Below the pieces are notes generated by a model. That model did no database searches, had not been told where the DNA came from, and saw only the letters and a list, made by a program, of their open reading frames with translations. This document shows positions 1 through 8,840 of a stretch of DNA of 47,340 nt, piece by piece (the first letter of the stretch is position 1; every line of letters begins with the position of its first letter). The stretch is from contig DASWFO010000282.1 of assembly GCA_036394195.1 (NCBI GenBank), positions 1 through 47,340 of the forward strand. Reading direction: 5' to 3'. The translations under genes and the position numbers were made by a program. This DNA is from DATJPD01 sp036394195. GTDB taxonomy: Bacteria; Pseudomonadota; Alphaproteobacteria; CACIAM-22H2.

Positions 1-804
1 CCACTCGAAGCCCGCCACGAATTGCATGTCGATCGTCAGCGGGATTGCCTCGGTTCGCGGTACGATGCCTTTGCTGTTCGTCGTCAGCATGGTCCAGGCC
101 TGGCCGCCGAGGAAATGGAAGCCGAGATCATCAAGATCGACCGTGCCGTAGGCCTGCCGAAGTCGCGGCGTGTAGCTGTTGCTCTCGCGCTGATTCGAGG
201 TCACAGCCGCACTGAGAAAATCGGTTTCGACATAGGCCGCAAGATGTGTGGTCGCGTCGACGTCGCCGGTGCCGAGCAGCGAAAATCGGCTCTGGCGCGC
301 GCTGCCACGGAACTCGTGCTCATGCGCCAGGACCGAATTTTTGAACGGGATGCCTTGGAAGTCCGTCGGGAGGTCGGAGACCAGGTTCCGTGAGCGATAA
401 ACGCCCGCGCCCTCGATGAATCCGCCAAACGAAAAGTTGACCCCGCCGATCTGGACGCCCTTCTCGGTGGGGGTGACCACCGGCTTTGATGGTGTCGGCG
501 GCTGAGCTTGCGTCTGCGCCGCCGCCGCGCGCGCCTGGCGCGCTTCCTCTTGCGACGCCTTCGCCTGGTCTTGTGACTGCTTCAGCTGATCGGATTGGGT
601 CGCCATCTCCTGCCGGACCCGCTGCAATTCCTGTTGCAGGTCGCGGATTTGGCGCTCGTGATCCTGCTGCAAGCGCTGGATCTGCCGCTCGATGGCGTCG
701 ATGCGGCTGTCTGGGACATTTTGCGCACGAACGGCGATGCCCGGCATCGCCGCTGCAAGGCCTAAACTGAGAAGCAGGCATCCACACCGGGACGGAACAC
801 GCAT
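1..804 (-). CDS. Outer-membrane porin with coiled-coil N-terminus (partial, C-terminus off window)
   Basis: The frame stays open from an ATG at 804 to the window edge, giving 268 residues of an unfinished protein. A signal peptide (Leu/Ala-rich core ending near AVRA-QN, about residue 27) is followed by a Gln/Glu/Arg-rich stretch (about residues 32-95) with heptad-like spacing, then an Ala/Pro linker. From about residue 115 the sequence changes to Gly/aromatic beta-barrel type (GGVNFSFGGFIEG, AYVETDFL, GGQAWTML). This order, periplasmic coiled coil then barrel, is that of trimeric DcaP-like porins. A strong Shine-Dalgarno (GGGAGGAAGG) precedes the ATG. The role is probably passive uptake of small, perhaps acidic, solutes; the substrate is not readable. 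The barrel call is certain in type, the DcaP-like assignment is inference. Confidence 0.8.
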   Translation of the reverse strand, partial: MRVPSRCGCLLLSLGLAAAMPGIAVRAQNVPDSRIDAIERQIQRLQQDHERQIRDLQQELQRVRQEMATQSDQLKQSQDQAKASQEEARQARAAAAQTQAQPPTPSKPVVTPTEKGVQIGGVNFSFGGFIEGAGVYRSRNLVSDLPTDFQGIPFKNSVLAHEHEFRGSARQSRFSLLGTGDVDATTHLAAYVETDFLSAAVTSNQRESNSYTPRLRQAYGTVDLDDLGFHFLGGQAWTMLTTNSKGIVPRTEAIPLTIDMQFVAGFEW

Positions 805-952
805 AACCCCTTCCTCCCTGAGCCAGGAGAAAATGGGTGCCGTACCGCCCCTCGACCGCCCCTGCGGACCCCTAGAAGCTCTGGATTAAACGCCAAATCA
901 TCACGTCCCGCAACCGACCGAAGCGTTTCGCACGTCCGCCGCGGAGGATCGT

Positions 953-1826
953 CTAGATCTGTGGCAGTGCAACGTCGGCGGCGCGCAACGCCGCGAAGAG
1001 CTCCGCCTTGACGCGGTTCAGGCCCGGCTCGTCCTTGGCCTCGCAGCGCGCCACGAGGACGGCTTGGGTGTTGGACGCGCGCAGCAGCCACCAACCATCA
1101 TCGGTCGTGACGCGCACGCCGTCGATGTCGTTCATGCGCGCGCCGTGTGTGCGCAGCATCTGCTTGACCTGCTCGACGACCTCGAACTTCACCGCGTCGT
1201 CGCAAGGGAACTCAGCTCGGGCGTATTCATGACCGGTGGCAGGCTGTCCCGCATCTCGGCCACGCTCTCTTCCGCGCGCGCCGCGAGGCCAAGGAAGCGC
1301 ACCGCCGCGTAGATCGCATCATCGTGGCCGTAGAAACGGTCGGCGAAGAATACATGGCCGCTCATTTCGCCGGCAAACGGCCCGCCGACCGCCGCCAGCT
1401 TGCTCCGAAGGAGGGAGTGGCCGGACTTCCACATCAGCGGCGCTCCGCCATGCCGACGAATATCGTCGAAGAGGGTTTCGCTGGCCTTGACGTCGGCAAT
1501 GATCGTGCTGCCCGGACGCTGCTTAAGGATGTCGCGGGCGAACAGTGCGATCAGAGCCCCAGAGGATGCGGCTAAGTCCGTCGACGATGCCGATGCGGTC
1601 GCCGTCGCCATCGAAGGCGATGCCGAGTCGCAGCCGTGGTAGCGCACGGCGTGCTGCAGCTGGACTAGGTTCGTGGCGACCGTCGGATCCGGATGGTGCG
1701 CTGGAAAATCGCCATCGATGGTCGCGTTGAGAACGACGTGCTTTCCAGGAAGCCGGTTGACGAGGGCGGTGAGAACCTCACCGATGGCACCATTCCCCGC
1801 GTCCCAGCCTCGGGGAAGACGAGTTG
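953..1826 (-). pseudogene. Decayed phosphomannomutase/phosphoglucomutase (AlgC/ManB type), 5' truncated and frameshifted
   Basis: Segments of a phosphohexomutase can be read in order on the minus strand but in different frames. WDAGNGAIGEVL and the HHPDPT motif (about 1690-1820) are followed by the metal-binding loop LGIAFDGDGDR, readable only after a one-base shift near 1630. Frame returns near 1555 with ALFARDILKQRP and GEMSGHVFFADRF. Another one-base shift near 1205 leads into the C-terminal phosphate-binding domain (DGVRVTTDDGWWLLRASNT), ending at 953. The N-terminal domain with the catalytic serine loop (TGSHNP-type) is missing, because the sequence beyond about 1830 runs into the upstream region of a plus-strand gene. 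Three frame breaks plus truncation argue for real decay rather than one sequencing error. Intact neighbours show no such breaks. Confidence 0.85.
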
Positions 1827-1992
1827 GCCGCGTGGTACGCGCGCGCGCCAATTTTCGTGTCGGCGGCATGACAGGGCCGCAGCCGCCGGCTGGCACCCAT
1901 CCCGATCGCTTGAGACAACCGCCCGGCCGCGGTAGGTGTAACCATCGCGGCCGCTGGACGGCCGGGTCTTGGATGATGAGAGGCCTTCCATC

Positions 1993-2607
1993 ATGGATGA
2001 GCTGACCCGCTGGCTTGCCCACTACGGCGTGGACATCCGCGCGCTGATCGCGAGTCTCGCGATCCTGATCGCCGGATCGGCGGTCATCTGGTCGGTCGCG
2101 CGCTTTCTTCACGGCTTGATCCGGCGTCTCGAGCCACGGGTGAGAGTCCCGTACGAGACCGCGCTGATCCTCATGCGCGTCGTGGTGAGTACCTTGTGGA
2201 TCCTGCTCGGCGCCCTGATCCTGAACGTCTGGGGGATCAGCCTCACCGGATTGTGGGCGTTCCTGGTCAGCGCCGCGACAGTGATCGGCGTCGGGTTTCT
2301 CGCCACCTGGACGATGATCAGCAACGTCACGGCGAACCTGTTCATCACCATCTGGCGCCCGTTCCGGCTGGGCGAGACCGTCGAGGTGCTGCCCGAGAAC
2401 CTGAAAGGCCGGGTGGTCGACCGCAATCTGATGTTCACGACGCTGCGCGAGGAGCGTGGCTCGGTCCTGCAGGTGCCGAACAGCCTCTTCTTTCAGAAGA
2501 TCTTCCGGGTCAGCGATACCACAGAAGAGTATCTGTTCGAGGCGCTCAGGACCCGTGCGGTGGCGCCGGACACCGTGCCTGGAAACCGCGATCCGCAGCG
2601 GAACTGA
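1993..2607 (+). CDS. Small MscS-family mechanosensitive channel-like protein
   Basis: About 204 residues. Three hydrophobic segments (about residues 16-38, 55-80 and 85-110) precede a Gly/Ala-rich third helix running into a MscS beta domain: FITIWRPFRLGETVEV, then LKGRVVDRNLMFTTLREERGSVLQVPNS. The pairing of a 'PFRLGDxVEV' loop with 'xVPNSxxF' is diagnostic of the family. Compared with the ~286-residue E. coli MscS it lacks most of the C-terminal alpha/beta cage, so it may be a compact homologue or slightly truncated; gating cannot be inferred. I prefer the ATG at 1993 because AGAGG lies about 10 bases upstream; an in-frame ATG at 1969 would add eight residues. Its 5' side abuts the decayed mutase. 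Confidence 0.8.
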   Translation: MDELTRWLAHYGVDIRALIASLAILIAGSAVIWSVARFLHGLIRRLEPRVRVPYETALILMRVVVSTLWILLGALILNVWGISLTGLWAFLVSAATVIGVGFLATWTMISNVTANLFITIWRPFRLGETVEVLPENLKGRVVDRNLMFTTLREERGSVLQVPNSLFFQKIFRVSDTTEEYLFEALRTRAVAPDTVPGNRDPQRN

Positions 2608-2686
2608 CCCTCCCGGTCATTGTTCCTTCTAGTGCGGGCCGGCACTGCCGGCGCCGGAGGACACCCTTTGTCGTAGAGGTCTTGAT

Positions 2687-3097
2687 ATGGAAACCCCGCT
2701 GGAAATCGCATTCCACAATCTGCAGCCATCGCCGGCGATCGAAGCGACCATCCGCACGCGTGTATCGAAGCTGGAGCGGCTCTACCCGCGCATGGTCGGC
2801 TGCCGGGTTTCCATCGAGGCCGAGCACAAACAGCACCGCACCGGCAATGTCTGCTCGGTCCACATCGAAATGTTCGTTCCCGGCGGCAAGCTGGTGGTGA
2901 GCCGGGAGCCTCACCATGCGAAGGACCGGCTGGCCAGACCCACTCTTCATGCCTCGCTGCGGCAGGCTTTTCATGCGGCGGAGGCGCAGCTGAAGGCGTT
3001 CAAGGAGCAGCAGCACGGCGATGTGAAAGCCCGTACGGAGATTTATCGCCTCGAAGAGGCGCCGGTGCTGCAGGCGAAGAGCTACCGGTCGGCATGA
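2687..3097 (+). CDS. HPF/RaiA-like ribosome-associated protein
   Basis: 136 residues. The N-terminal half matches the sigma-54 modulation/ribosomal subunit interface (S30AE) fold: METPLEIAFHNLQPSPAIEATIRTRVSKLER with the beta-alpha-beta pattern, then VHIEMFVPGGKLVVSREP, and a helix with the family pattern ASLRQAFHAAEAQLKAFKE. Family members bind the 30S subunit in stationary phase and hibernate ribosomes. There is no long-HPF C-terminal dimerisation domain; the last ~35 residues are a polar tail. The variant common in proteobacteria often lies beside stress genes, in keeping with the neighbouring mechanosensitive channel. It is a single gene with its own start, 79 bases after the channel stop. 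Confidence 0.78.
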   Translation: METPLEIAFHNLQPSPAIEATIRTRVSKLERLYPRMVGCRVSIEAEHKQHRTGNVCSVHIEMFVPGGKLVVSREPHHAKDRLARPTLHASLRQAFHAAEAQLKAFKEQQHGDVKARTEIYRLEEAPVLQAKSYRSA

Positions 3098-3125
3098 AAA
3101 AAAGGCGGCTCTGATATAGGCGGCC

Positions 3126-4277
3126 CTAGTACCTGAACGTCGCGACCGCGACAGATTGACGTGGCACGTTCTGCCACGGGGCGGAAAAGGCGCGGCCTCC
3201 CTTCAAGAGCGTTTCGGCCACGATGTCGTTGAGCAGCTCATCGTCGTCGCCGGCAGGCGCTTCGTGTGCGACGACGGTGCCCTCGGCCTCATCGAAGCGG
3301 CCCCAGACGGTCTTGTCCGCGGCAACCATGACCGCGTCCACGCGGCTGTAATGGGCGCCGGCGACGATGTCCTCGACGCGGATGCCAACCCTGGGGTCGG
3401 CCCGGCCGAGACGGGCGTTCACAAGGTCGACGAATTCGGCGACCACCGCCTGTTCGGGCGGGCGCCAGACCGTGCGCGCCGCAGCCACCAGTTCATGATC
3501 GGTGAGTCCATTCGGATTGAGGTCGACCGCCTGTTCGTTCAACTGGCGCAGGCCGCTCAGCTTGCGGAAGTGGCCGCCGATGTCGGGATCGGCGACCAGG
3601 ATAATCGGCCGCCGATCGCCGTGCAGGTGGGCCTCCAGCGCCGAGGACAGACGGTGCAGATATTCGATCAGCTCGGCTTTCCGCAGCTCGTCGGGCGATT
3701 CGTAGCTGTGAGCGCCGGTTGCGGCGCCCGTGTATCGCCGATGGCGCGCGACCGGACTTCCCTCGGTCGTCGGTTGGTAGTCGGTCTCTGCCACGACGTC
3801 GGGTGCGCGCGGCAGATGAGGCGGCGTGCGGTCGATCCAGCCATACTCGTCACATTCGAGCAGGCGCGCGCCATTGGCGCTCAACGCCAGCGTGAAGAAA
3901 GACCCTCCGGCGTTGATCGGCGGCAGCAGCGGCACGATGTAGAACCGATGCCCGACGACGGTGATTTCGGGAACGGCGATCGGCCACGCGAAGACTTCTC
4001 CATAGTTCTCGGATGCGAAGACGACGAGGGACGGTGCGCGATGCTGCCGCAAGTCGATATCGGCCACGGCGCGCCGGGCGGGTGCGAGCACGGCGTCGCG
4101 CCGGCGCTTATCGACGCCCCGGGCCTGCAGCGCCTCATCAGCCGCGGTGAAGCGCTGGCGCAGGTGATCTTCGGGCGCCCGCAGGTCGGTTTCGGTGAGA
4201 TCTATGGGGACGTAGATCGACACCGCGATATCCATCGGGGAGAGCAGGAGGCCATCGTCGATCCCGCGGAGAAGCAT
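3126..4277 (-). CDS. baeRF-type (bacterial archaeo-eukaryotic release factor-like, family 3) protein
   Basis: About 383 residues. The arrangement VSIYVPIDLT near the start, an alpha-helical stretch with ADIDLRQHRAPSLVVFASENYGEVFAWPIAVPEITVVGHRFYIVPLLPPI, then FFTLALSANGARLLECDEYG is that of the baeRF family 3 (eRF1/VLRF1-like) proteins. The second half (LIEYLHRLSSALEAHLHGDRRPIILVADPDIGGHFRKLS) continues into the next eRF1-like domain. By homology such proteins may act on ribosomes or rescue stalled peptidyl-tRNA, but bacterial family 3 members are essentially uncharacterised and no GGQ-type loop is obvious. ATG at 4277 is favoured (GAGG seven bases upstream) over a start at 4403 whose extension is arginine-rich and non-family-like. 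It lies downstream of an unknown gene on the same strand, close to the HPF-like gene. Confidence 0.65.
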   Translation of the reverse strand: MLLRGIDDGLLLSPMDIAVSIYVPIDLTETDLRAPEDHLRQRFTAADEALQARGVDKRRRDAVLAPARRAVADIDLRQHRAPSLVVFASENYGEVFAWPIAVPEITVVGHRFYIVPLLPPINAGGSFFTLALSANGARLLECDEYGWIDRTPPHLPRAPDVVAETDYQPTTEGSPVARHRRYTGAATGAHSYESPDELRKAELIEYLHRLSSALEAHLHGDRRPIILVADPDIGGHFRKLSGLRQLNEQAVDLNPNGLTDHELVAAARTVWRPPEQAVVAEFVDLVNARLGRADPRVGIRVEDIVAGAHYSRVDAVMVAADKTVWGRFDEAEGTVVAHEAPAGDDDELLNDIVAETLLKGGRAFSAPWQNVPRQSVAVATFRY

Positions 4278-4374
4278 GCGGTGTCCTCTTCGAAAAGATC
4301 TCGGTTCCGCCAACAACGCGCGGCGCGTCCGATCGGTTCCGGTCCGGCGCGGACCGGCCTGCACGATGCAGCGC

Positions 4375-4974
4375 TCAGTTGAGGCGCGGCTTATTCGGCG
4401 CAATCGCCTCGATCACACGATGCAGGAACTCGGTCTGGATCGACATCGCCTCGTCGAGGCCTTCGAGGTCGGTCACCGCGACGTCGAAGCCTTCGAGCTC
4501 GAAGCAGTCAGCGCTTCCATGGTCATCCTCGAACGGCAGATCCCCCGGGTCGATCATCAAGGTCAGCGGAATTAGATTCCAGTCGTTCTCGACGCTGGTG
4601 AACATGGTGACGCCGATCTGGTCGCCCAGCTGCTCCAGCACCATGACCTCGTTCAGCACCTCGTTTCCGTAGGGGCAGTCGAAATGGACAGCGCAGATCG
4701 GGTGCGGCAGGCGGTAGCGGCCAGTTTCGACCATGCGCGCCAGCTCGATGTGCGGTAGCGAGGTTCGGGGAAGAAGCGTCCCGATATTGTACGCCGCGCC
4801 GCTGAGCACCCCCAGCACGCGGTCGCCGAATTCGGCCACCGCGTCGCCATCCACGATCGAGCACTTGCCACCGGGACAGTAGATTCCGAGGTCCGGCATC
4901 TGGAGGGCGTGGGCAAGCCGGTCGAACGGGTGCTGGATCGGCCGCGGTTCGGCCGTTGATCGGAGCTTGGTCAT
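4375..4974 (-). CDS. Conserved-looking hypothetical protein, acidic, no recognised domain
   Basis: 199 residues from the ATG at 4974; a GTG at 4983 would add three. The sequence is soluble, without signal peptide or membrane segment. A Cys/Gly pair (YCPGGKCSIVDGDAVAEFG) lies about residues 32-50. An alpha/beta-looking region follows (RLPHPICAVHFDCPYGNEVLNEVMVLEQLGDQIGVTMF). The C-terminal half is strongly acidic (LMIDPGDLPFEDDHGSADCFELEGFDVAVTDLEGLDEAM). Three cysteines near residues 32-38 and about 98 might bind metal, but spacing does not match a known motif. It is transcribed toward the baeRF-type gene with about 97 bases between them, so the two may be co-expressed. Function unknown. Confidence 0.55.
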   Translation of the reverse strand: MTKLRSTAEPRPIQHPFDRLAHALQMPDLGIYCPGGKCSIVDGDAVAEFGDRVLGVLSGAAYNIGTLLPRTSLPHIELARMVETGRYRLPHPICAVHFDCPYGNEVLNEVMVLEQLGDQIGVTMFTSVENDWNLIPLTLMIDPGDLPFEDDHGSADCFELEGFDVAVTDLEGLDEAMSIQTEFLHRVIEAIAPNKPRLN

Positions 4975-5089
4975 GGCACGCACGCTTGTCGTCGAGCGTT
5001 GGGGACGGGCCGCGTAGGCCGCCTTCGGCAGAATAACAGCCGATTACCGATGGAGTTCCGGCTCTGGACGGAAGGAGCGCGGTAGGATG

Positions 5090-7423
5090 CTAACGCGGGC
5101 GCCCGGCGTGGATCGCCGCCACGATTTCCGCCGGCCGGATCGGCGCCTGCGCGAGGTGGACGTTGAACGGCGACAGCGCATCCTCGATCGCCGAGACCAC
5201 CGCCGCCGGCGTCGGAATGACGCCGGACTCGCCGACGCCTTTGATCCCGAGCGGGTTGAGCGGTGTCGGAGATTCGTGGTGGATGATCTCGATCGGCGGC
5301 GTCTCGGTCGCGGTAATCAGGAGATACTCGCCGAAATTGGTCGTGACCGGCTGCGCCGTGTCGTCGAATCCCATCCATTCGAAGAGGGCGTTGGCGATTC
5401 CGTGCGCCGCACCGCCGATCAGCTGGCCGTCGACGACCATGGGATGAATGATCCGGCCGCAGTCATGCGCCAGAACGAAGCGCTCGATCCTGACCGCCCC
5501 CGTCTCGACGTCGACCTCGACCTCGACGACCGCCGTGCCGTTGGCGTAGGTCATCGGATCAATCACCATGCTCTCCGTCGTCTCCAGGCCGGGATCGATG
5601 CCGCCGGGCAGTGAGAACCCGGGCGTCCCCGCCACCGCCCTGGCAATGTCGCGCAGCGACACGGCCATGTTCGGCACGCCTTTCACCCGCACGCGGTCGC
5701 GGGCGATTTCGAGATCGGCCGGGGCGGCCTCCAGCATGTGGCTCGCGATCTTCAGCGTCTTGTCGCGGATCTTGACCGCGGCCAGATGCGCCGATGAGCC
5801 GGCCATGACCGCCTGCCGGCTGTTGAACCCGCCGATCCCCATCGAGATGGCGGCACTGTCGCCGGTGGTGACGGTGACGTTCGCGAGGTCGCCGCCGAGC
5901 TGCTCGGCGACGATCTGGGCGAGCATGGTCTTGGTGCTCTGGCCCATGGCGGCAGCACCGGTGTAGATGTGCACTTTGCCCGAGGGGCCGATCCGCACCC
6001 TGACCGGCTCGAACGGCCCGCGTCCCGTGCCTTCGACGAAATTGGCCATGCCGATGCCGAGATAGCGGCCTTGAGCACGCGCCGAAGCCTGGCGGGTGCG
6101 GAACCCGTCCCAGCCGGCGCGGGCGAGGGCTTCGTTCTGGCATTTCGGGAAATCGCCGCTGTCCAGCACGACCGGGATGCCGCCGCGCGTCTTCATCGGC
6201 TTCGTATAGGGCATCTTGTCGGCCGGGATCAGATTGCGCCGGCGCAACTCGGCGCGGTCGATCTTCAGCTCGCGCGCCACCCGGTCGAGGAGACGCTCCA
6301 TGGCGAACGCACCCTGCGGCTGGCCGGCGCCGCGCACCGGCGTCACCGGCACCTTGTTGGTGAGGACCAGCTTTACGTTGAGCTGGTAGGCCGGGATCTC
6401 GTAGGGCAGGGTGACGCATTGCGCCGAGCCATAGGCGATGTTGACGCCGCGCGCCGTGTAGGCGCCGTGGTCGTGAAGCAGCGAGCCGCGCACGCCCAGG
6501 ATGCGCCCGTCGCGGTCGACGGCGATCTCGACGTCCCAATACTGGTCGCGCTCCTGCGTGCTGGCGACGAAATGCTCGCGCCGATCCTCGATCCATTTCA
6601 CCGGCCGGCGCAGGATCAGCGCCGCCACCGCGGTCACCACGTCCTCGGGATAGAAGACGAGCTTGGGCCCGAAGCCGCCGCCGACCTCGGGCGTCATGAC
6701 GCGGACCTGGTTCTCGTCGCGGCGGAGCATCTCGGCGAGGGCGCGCATGGCCGCATGCGGCGCCTGGGTCGAGCTCCACAAGGTCAGCCGGTCCTCGAGC
6801 GAATCGTAGACCGCGACGTTGCCGCGGCATTCGATCGAATGGCCGCCGCCGCGATGCTGCCACAGCGTCTCGCGGAACACGTGCGCGGCCTCCGCGAAGC
6901 GTGCTCCGGCGTCGCCGTAGCCCATGTCGAACTCGGCGAGCAGGTTGTGCGGCGCCTTCCGGTTGACCTTGGCGGCACCCGGTGCGAGCGCCGCGCGGCA
7001 GTCGGCGACCGTGGGCAGAGGCTCGTAGTCGACAGCGACCAGGGCCGCGGCGTCCTCGGCGACGTAGCGGCTGTCGGCGACGACCATCGCCACCGGCTCG
7101 CCCACATGCGTGACCTCGTCATGCGCCAACGCCGGCCGGTGCAGCTCCTGCTTGTAGCTCGGGCTCGGCAGGCCGACGGCGAGAACCTCGGTGGCAAGGT
7201 GCGGCCGGAGATCTTCGAGCGTCAGGACGGCGTGAACGCCGGGCACCGCCAGCGCCGCGGTCTTGTCGATGCCGGTGATCGCGGCATGCGCGTGCGGGCT
7301 GCGCACGAAGGCGGCGTGAAGAAGGCCGGGAGGGTCGATGTCGTCGACAAACCGGGCTTGGCCGCGCAGAAGGTCCGGATCTTCGAGCCGGCTGACGGAT
7401 GTCCCGAACACCGCAGCGGTCAC
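5090..7423 (-). CDS. Molybdenum hydroxylase, molybdopterin-binding large subunit (CoxL/XdhA family, not form I CODH)
   Basis: 777 residues from a GTG start at 7423 that overlaps the upstream small-subunit stop (GTGA), so translation is probably coupled. The N-terminus shows the family signature SRLEDPDLLRGQARFVDDI, followed by RSPHAHAAI and GGGFGPKLVFYPEDV. The Mo-site loop reads PVRGAGQPQGAFAMER; genuine form I CO dehydrogenases have AYRCSFR-type loops, so CO oxidation is unlikely. The catalytic glutamate lies in GIKGVGESG near the C-terminus. Such enzymes hydroxylate aromatic N-heterocycles, CoA thioesters or aldehydes with water-derived oxygen. The product is a close paralogue of the orphan large subunit at 37283-39622 (shared ALFEWMG-DDTAQPVTT). 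Substrate unknown. Confidence 0.9.
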   Translation of the reverse strand: MTAAVFGTSVSRLEDPDLLRGQARFVDDIDPPGLLHAAFVRSPHAHAAITGIDKTAALAVPGVHAVLTLEDLRPHLATEVLAVGLPSPSYKQELHRPALAHDEVTHVGEPVAMVVADSRYVAEDAAALVAVDYEPLPTVADCRAALAPGAAKVNRKAPHNLLAEFDMGYGDAGARFAEAAHVFRETLWQHRGGGHSIECRGNVAVYDSLEDRLTLWSSTQAPHAAMRALAEMLRRDENQVRVMTPEVGGGFGPKLVFYPEDVVTAVAALILRRPVKWIEDRREHFVASTQERDQYWDVEIAVDRDGRILGVRGSLLHDHGAYTARGVNIAYGSAQCVTLPYEIPAYQLNVKLVLTNKVPVTPVRGAGQPQGAFAMERLLDRVARELKIDRAELRRRNLIPADKMPYTKPMKTRGGIPVVLDSGDFPKCQNEALARAGWDGFRTRQASARAQGRYLGIGMANFVEGTGRGPFEPVRVRIGPSGKVHIYTGAAAMGQSTKTMLAQIVAEQLGGDLANVTVTTGDSAAISMGIGGFNSRQAVMAGSSAHLAAVKIRDKTLKIASHMLEAAPADLEIARDRVRVKGVPNMAVSLRDIARAVAGTPGFSLPGGIDPGLETTESMVIDPMTYANGTAVVEVEVDVETGAVRIERFVLAHDCGRIIHPMVVDGQLIGGAAHGIANALFEWMGFDDTAQPVTTNFGEYLLITATETPPIEIIHHESPTPLNPLGIKGVGESGVIPTPAAVVSAIEDALSPFNVHLAQAPIRPAEIVAAIHAGRPR

Positions 7424-7914
7424 GGGGCGGTCTTCGTCTCGCGCATCCGTTTGGCGGCATCCAGCGCTGCGGCTACGATCCCCTGATAGCCGGTGCAGCG
7501 GCAAAGATTGCCGGAGATCGCCACGCGGACCTCGGCCTCGGTCGGATCGGGATTGTCGCGGAGGAACTCAAGCAAGGTGGTCAGCATGCCCGGCGTGCAG
7601 AAGCCGCATTGCAGGCCATGGTGGTCGCGAAACGCCTGCTGGAGCGGGTGCAGCTGGTCGGGGGACGGGGCTATGCCCTCGACCGTCGTGATCTGCCGCC
7701 CGTCTGCCTGCACCGCGAGCGTCAGGCAGGAGCGCGCCGAGCGGCCATCGATCAGGATCGTGCAGGCTCCGCACACGCCGTGCTCGCAACCGAGATGGGT
7801 GCCGGTCAGCCCCAGCCCGTGACGCAGGAAATCCGCGAGCGTGTAGCGGACTTCGACCTCTTTTTCGTAACCCTGACCGTTGACGGTGAGTGCCACTTTG
7901 CGCGTTTCAGCCAT
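7420..7914 (-). CDS. Molybdenum hydroxylase, [2Fe-2S] small subunit (CoxS family)
   Basis: 164 residues, the usual length. The N-terminal plant-type ferredoxin domain binds its cluster through Cys43, Cys48, Cys51 and Cys63 (LGCEHGVCGACTILIDG...RSC). The C-terminal four-helix domain carries Cys103/Cys106 (QCGFCTPG) and Cys138/Cys140 (NLCRCTGY), the full eight-cysteine set. It passes electrons from the Mo site to the FAD subunit. The gene sits between FAD and Mo subunits, six bases after the former and overlapping the latter by four, which fixes it as part of the same heterotrimer. Confidence 0.94.
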   Translation of the reverse strand: MAETRKVALTVNGQGYEKEVEVRYTLADFLRHGLGLTGTHLGCEHGVCGACTILIDGRSARSCLTLAVQADGRQITTVEGIAPSPDQLHPLQQAFRDHHGLQCGFCTPGMLTTLLEFLRDNPDPTEAEVRVAISGNLCRCTGYQGIVAAALDAAKRMRETKTAP

Positions 7915-7920
7915 GCGACC

Positions 7921-8799
7921 CTAGTGCCGCGCCGGCCGCTGTTGCGCCCGCGCATGCGCGGCTTCGAGAGCGCGGCGCGACAGCACGGCCGCGAGATGCT
8001 GACGATAGGACTTCGGCGCGTGGACGTCCTCCAGCGCGTCGATCTTGCGGTAAGCTTCGCAGGCCTCGCGGAAGAGCTCCGGCGACGCCTTGGCGCCCTT
8101 GAGGCCGGTTTCCACCGCCGGCAGCCGGACCGGAGCCGCGGCCACGCCGCCGATGGTGACCGACGTTCGGAGAATCTTGCCGGCGCCGTCCTCCTCCAGC
8201 AAAGCGGCGGCCGAGACAATCGCGAAGTCGCCGTGCCGGCGCGCGAACTCGACGAACGCATATCCGTGGCTGTCCGGCCACACCGGAAAGCGGACGGCCG
8301 ACAGGATCTCGTCGGGCTCGACCGCCGAGGCCATGTAGGAACGCGGGAAATCGGCGAACGCCACTTCCCGGCGGCCGTTCCGGCCGTCGACCAGGACGGT
8401 GGCGTCGAGCGCCGCGGCGACCGTGACCAGCTCGGCCGAGGGATCGAGATGGCAGAGCGAGCCGCCGAGCGTGCCGCGGTTGCGCGTCTGGCGATGCCCA
8501 ACCTGCAGGATCGCCTCGTGCATGAGCGGGCATTTCTTCCGGATCAGGTCGGAGAATTCGATGTCGCGCTGGCGCGTCATCCCGCCGATCTCGATCTCTT
8601 CGCCGGCCTCGCGGATATAGCTGAGGCCGTCGACCTGGTTCAGGTCGATCACGTGGTCCGGCAGCACGAAGCGCATGTTGAGCATCGGCATCAGCGACTG
8701 GCCGCCGGCCAGCAGCTTGGCGTTGTCGAGGCGGCCGAGCAGGGCCAGCGCCTCGGGAATAGTCTTCGGATTGTGATAGCTGAACGGAGGCGGTTTCAT
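7921..8799 (-). CDS. Molybdenum hydroxylase, FAD-binding medium subunit (CoxM family)
   Basis: 292 residues. Residues 1-80 hold the FAD-binding pattern of the family: MKPPPFSYHNPKTIPEAL, then KLLAGGQSLMPMLNMRF with the AGGQS pyrophosphate loop. The second FAD motif, RNRGTLGGSLCHLDPSAEL (TxGGxxxxxDP), is at about residue 107. The CODH flavoprotein C-terminal domain follows (FVEFARRHGDFAIVSAAALL...VTIGGVAAAPVRLP). It accepts electrons from the 2Fe-2S subunit and passes them to the quinone pool or another acceptor. It is the first gene of the M-S-L operon, preceded by GGAGG and by a 16-bp dyad 26 bases upstream of its ATG. Confidence 0.93.
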   Translation of the reverse strand: MKPPPFSYHNPKTIPEALALLGRLDNAKLLAGGQSLMPMLNMRFVLPDHVIDLNQVDGLSYIREAGEEIEIGGMTRQRDIEFSDLIRKKCPLMHEAILQVGHRQTRNRGTLGGSLCHLDPSAELVTVAAALDATVLVDGRNGRREVAFADFPRSYMASAVEPDEILSAVRFPVWPDSHGYAFVEFARRHGDFAIVSAAALLEEDGAGKILRTSVTIGGVAAAPVRLPAVETGLKGAKASPELFREACEAYRKIDALEDVHAPKSYRQHLAAVLSRRALEAAHARAQQRPARH

Positions 8800-8824
8800 T
8801 GCAATTTTGGCCGGCGCCCGGACT

Positions 8825-8840
8825 GTTCCAGAAATGGAAC
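8825..8840. promoter_or_regulatory. 16-bp operator-like dyad upstream of the first hydroxylase operon
   Basis: GTTCCAGAAATGGAAC is a perfect inverted repeat of six-base arms with a four-base spacer, 26 bases upstream of the FAD-subunit ATG (8799) in the divergent intergenic region shared with the CoxG-like gene (9024). Nearly the same sequence occurs at 34582-34597 and, weaker, at 19919-19934. Its closeness to the start suggests a repressor site overlapping the promoter; the regulator is unknown. Confidence 0.65.

Noticed and set aside
5090..8799. Reading the first M-S-L operon as a CO dehydrogenase
   Set aside because: The Mo-site loop is PVRGAGQ, not the AYRCSFR-type loop of form I CO dehydrogenase, and CoxD/E/F are absent; only the subunit architecture and CoxG are shared.
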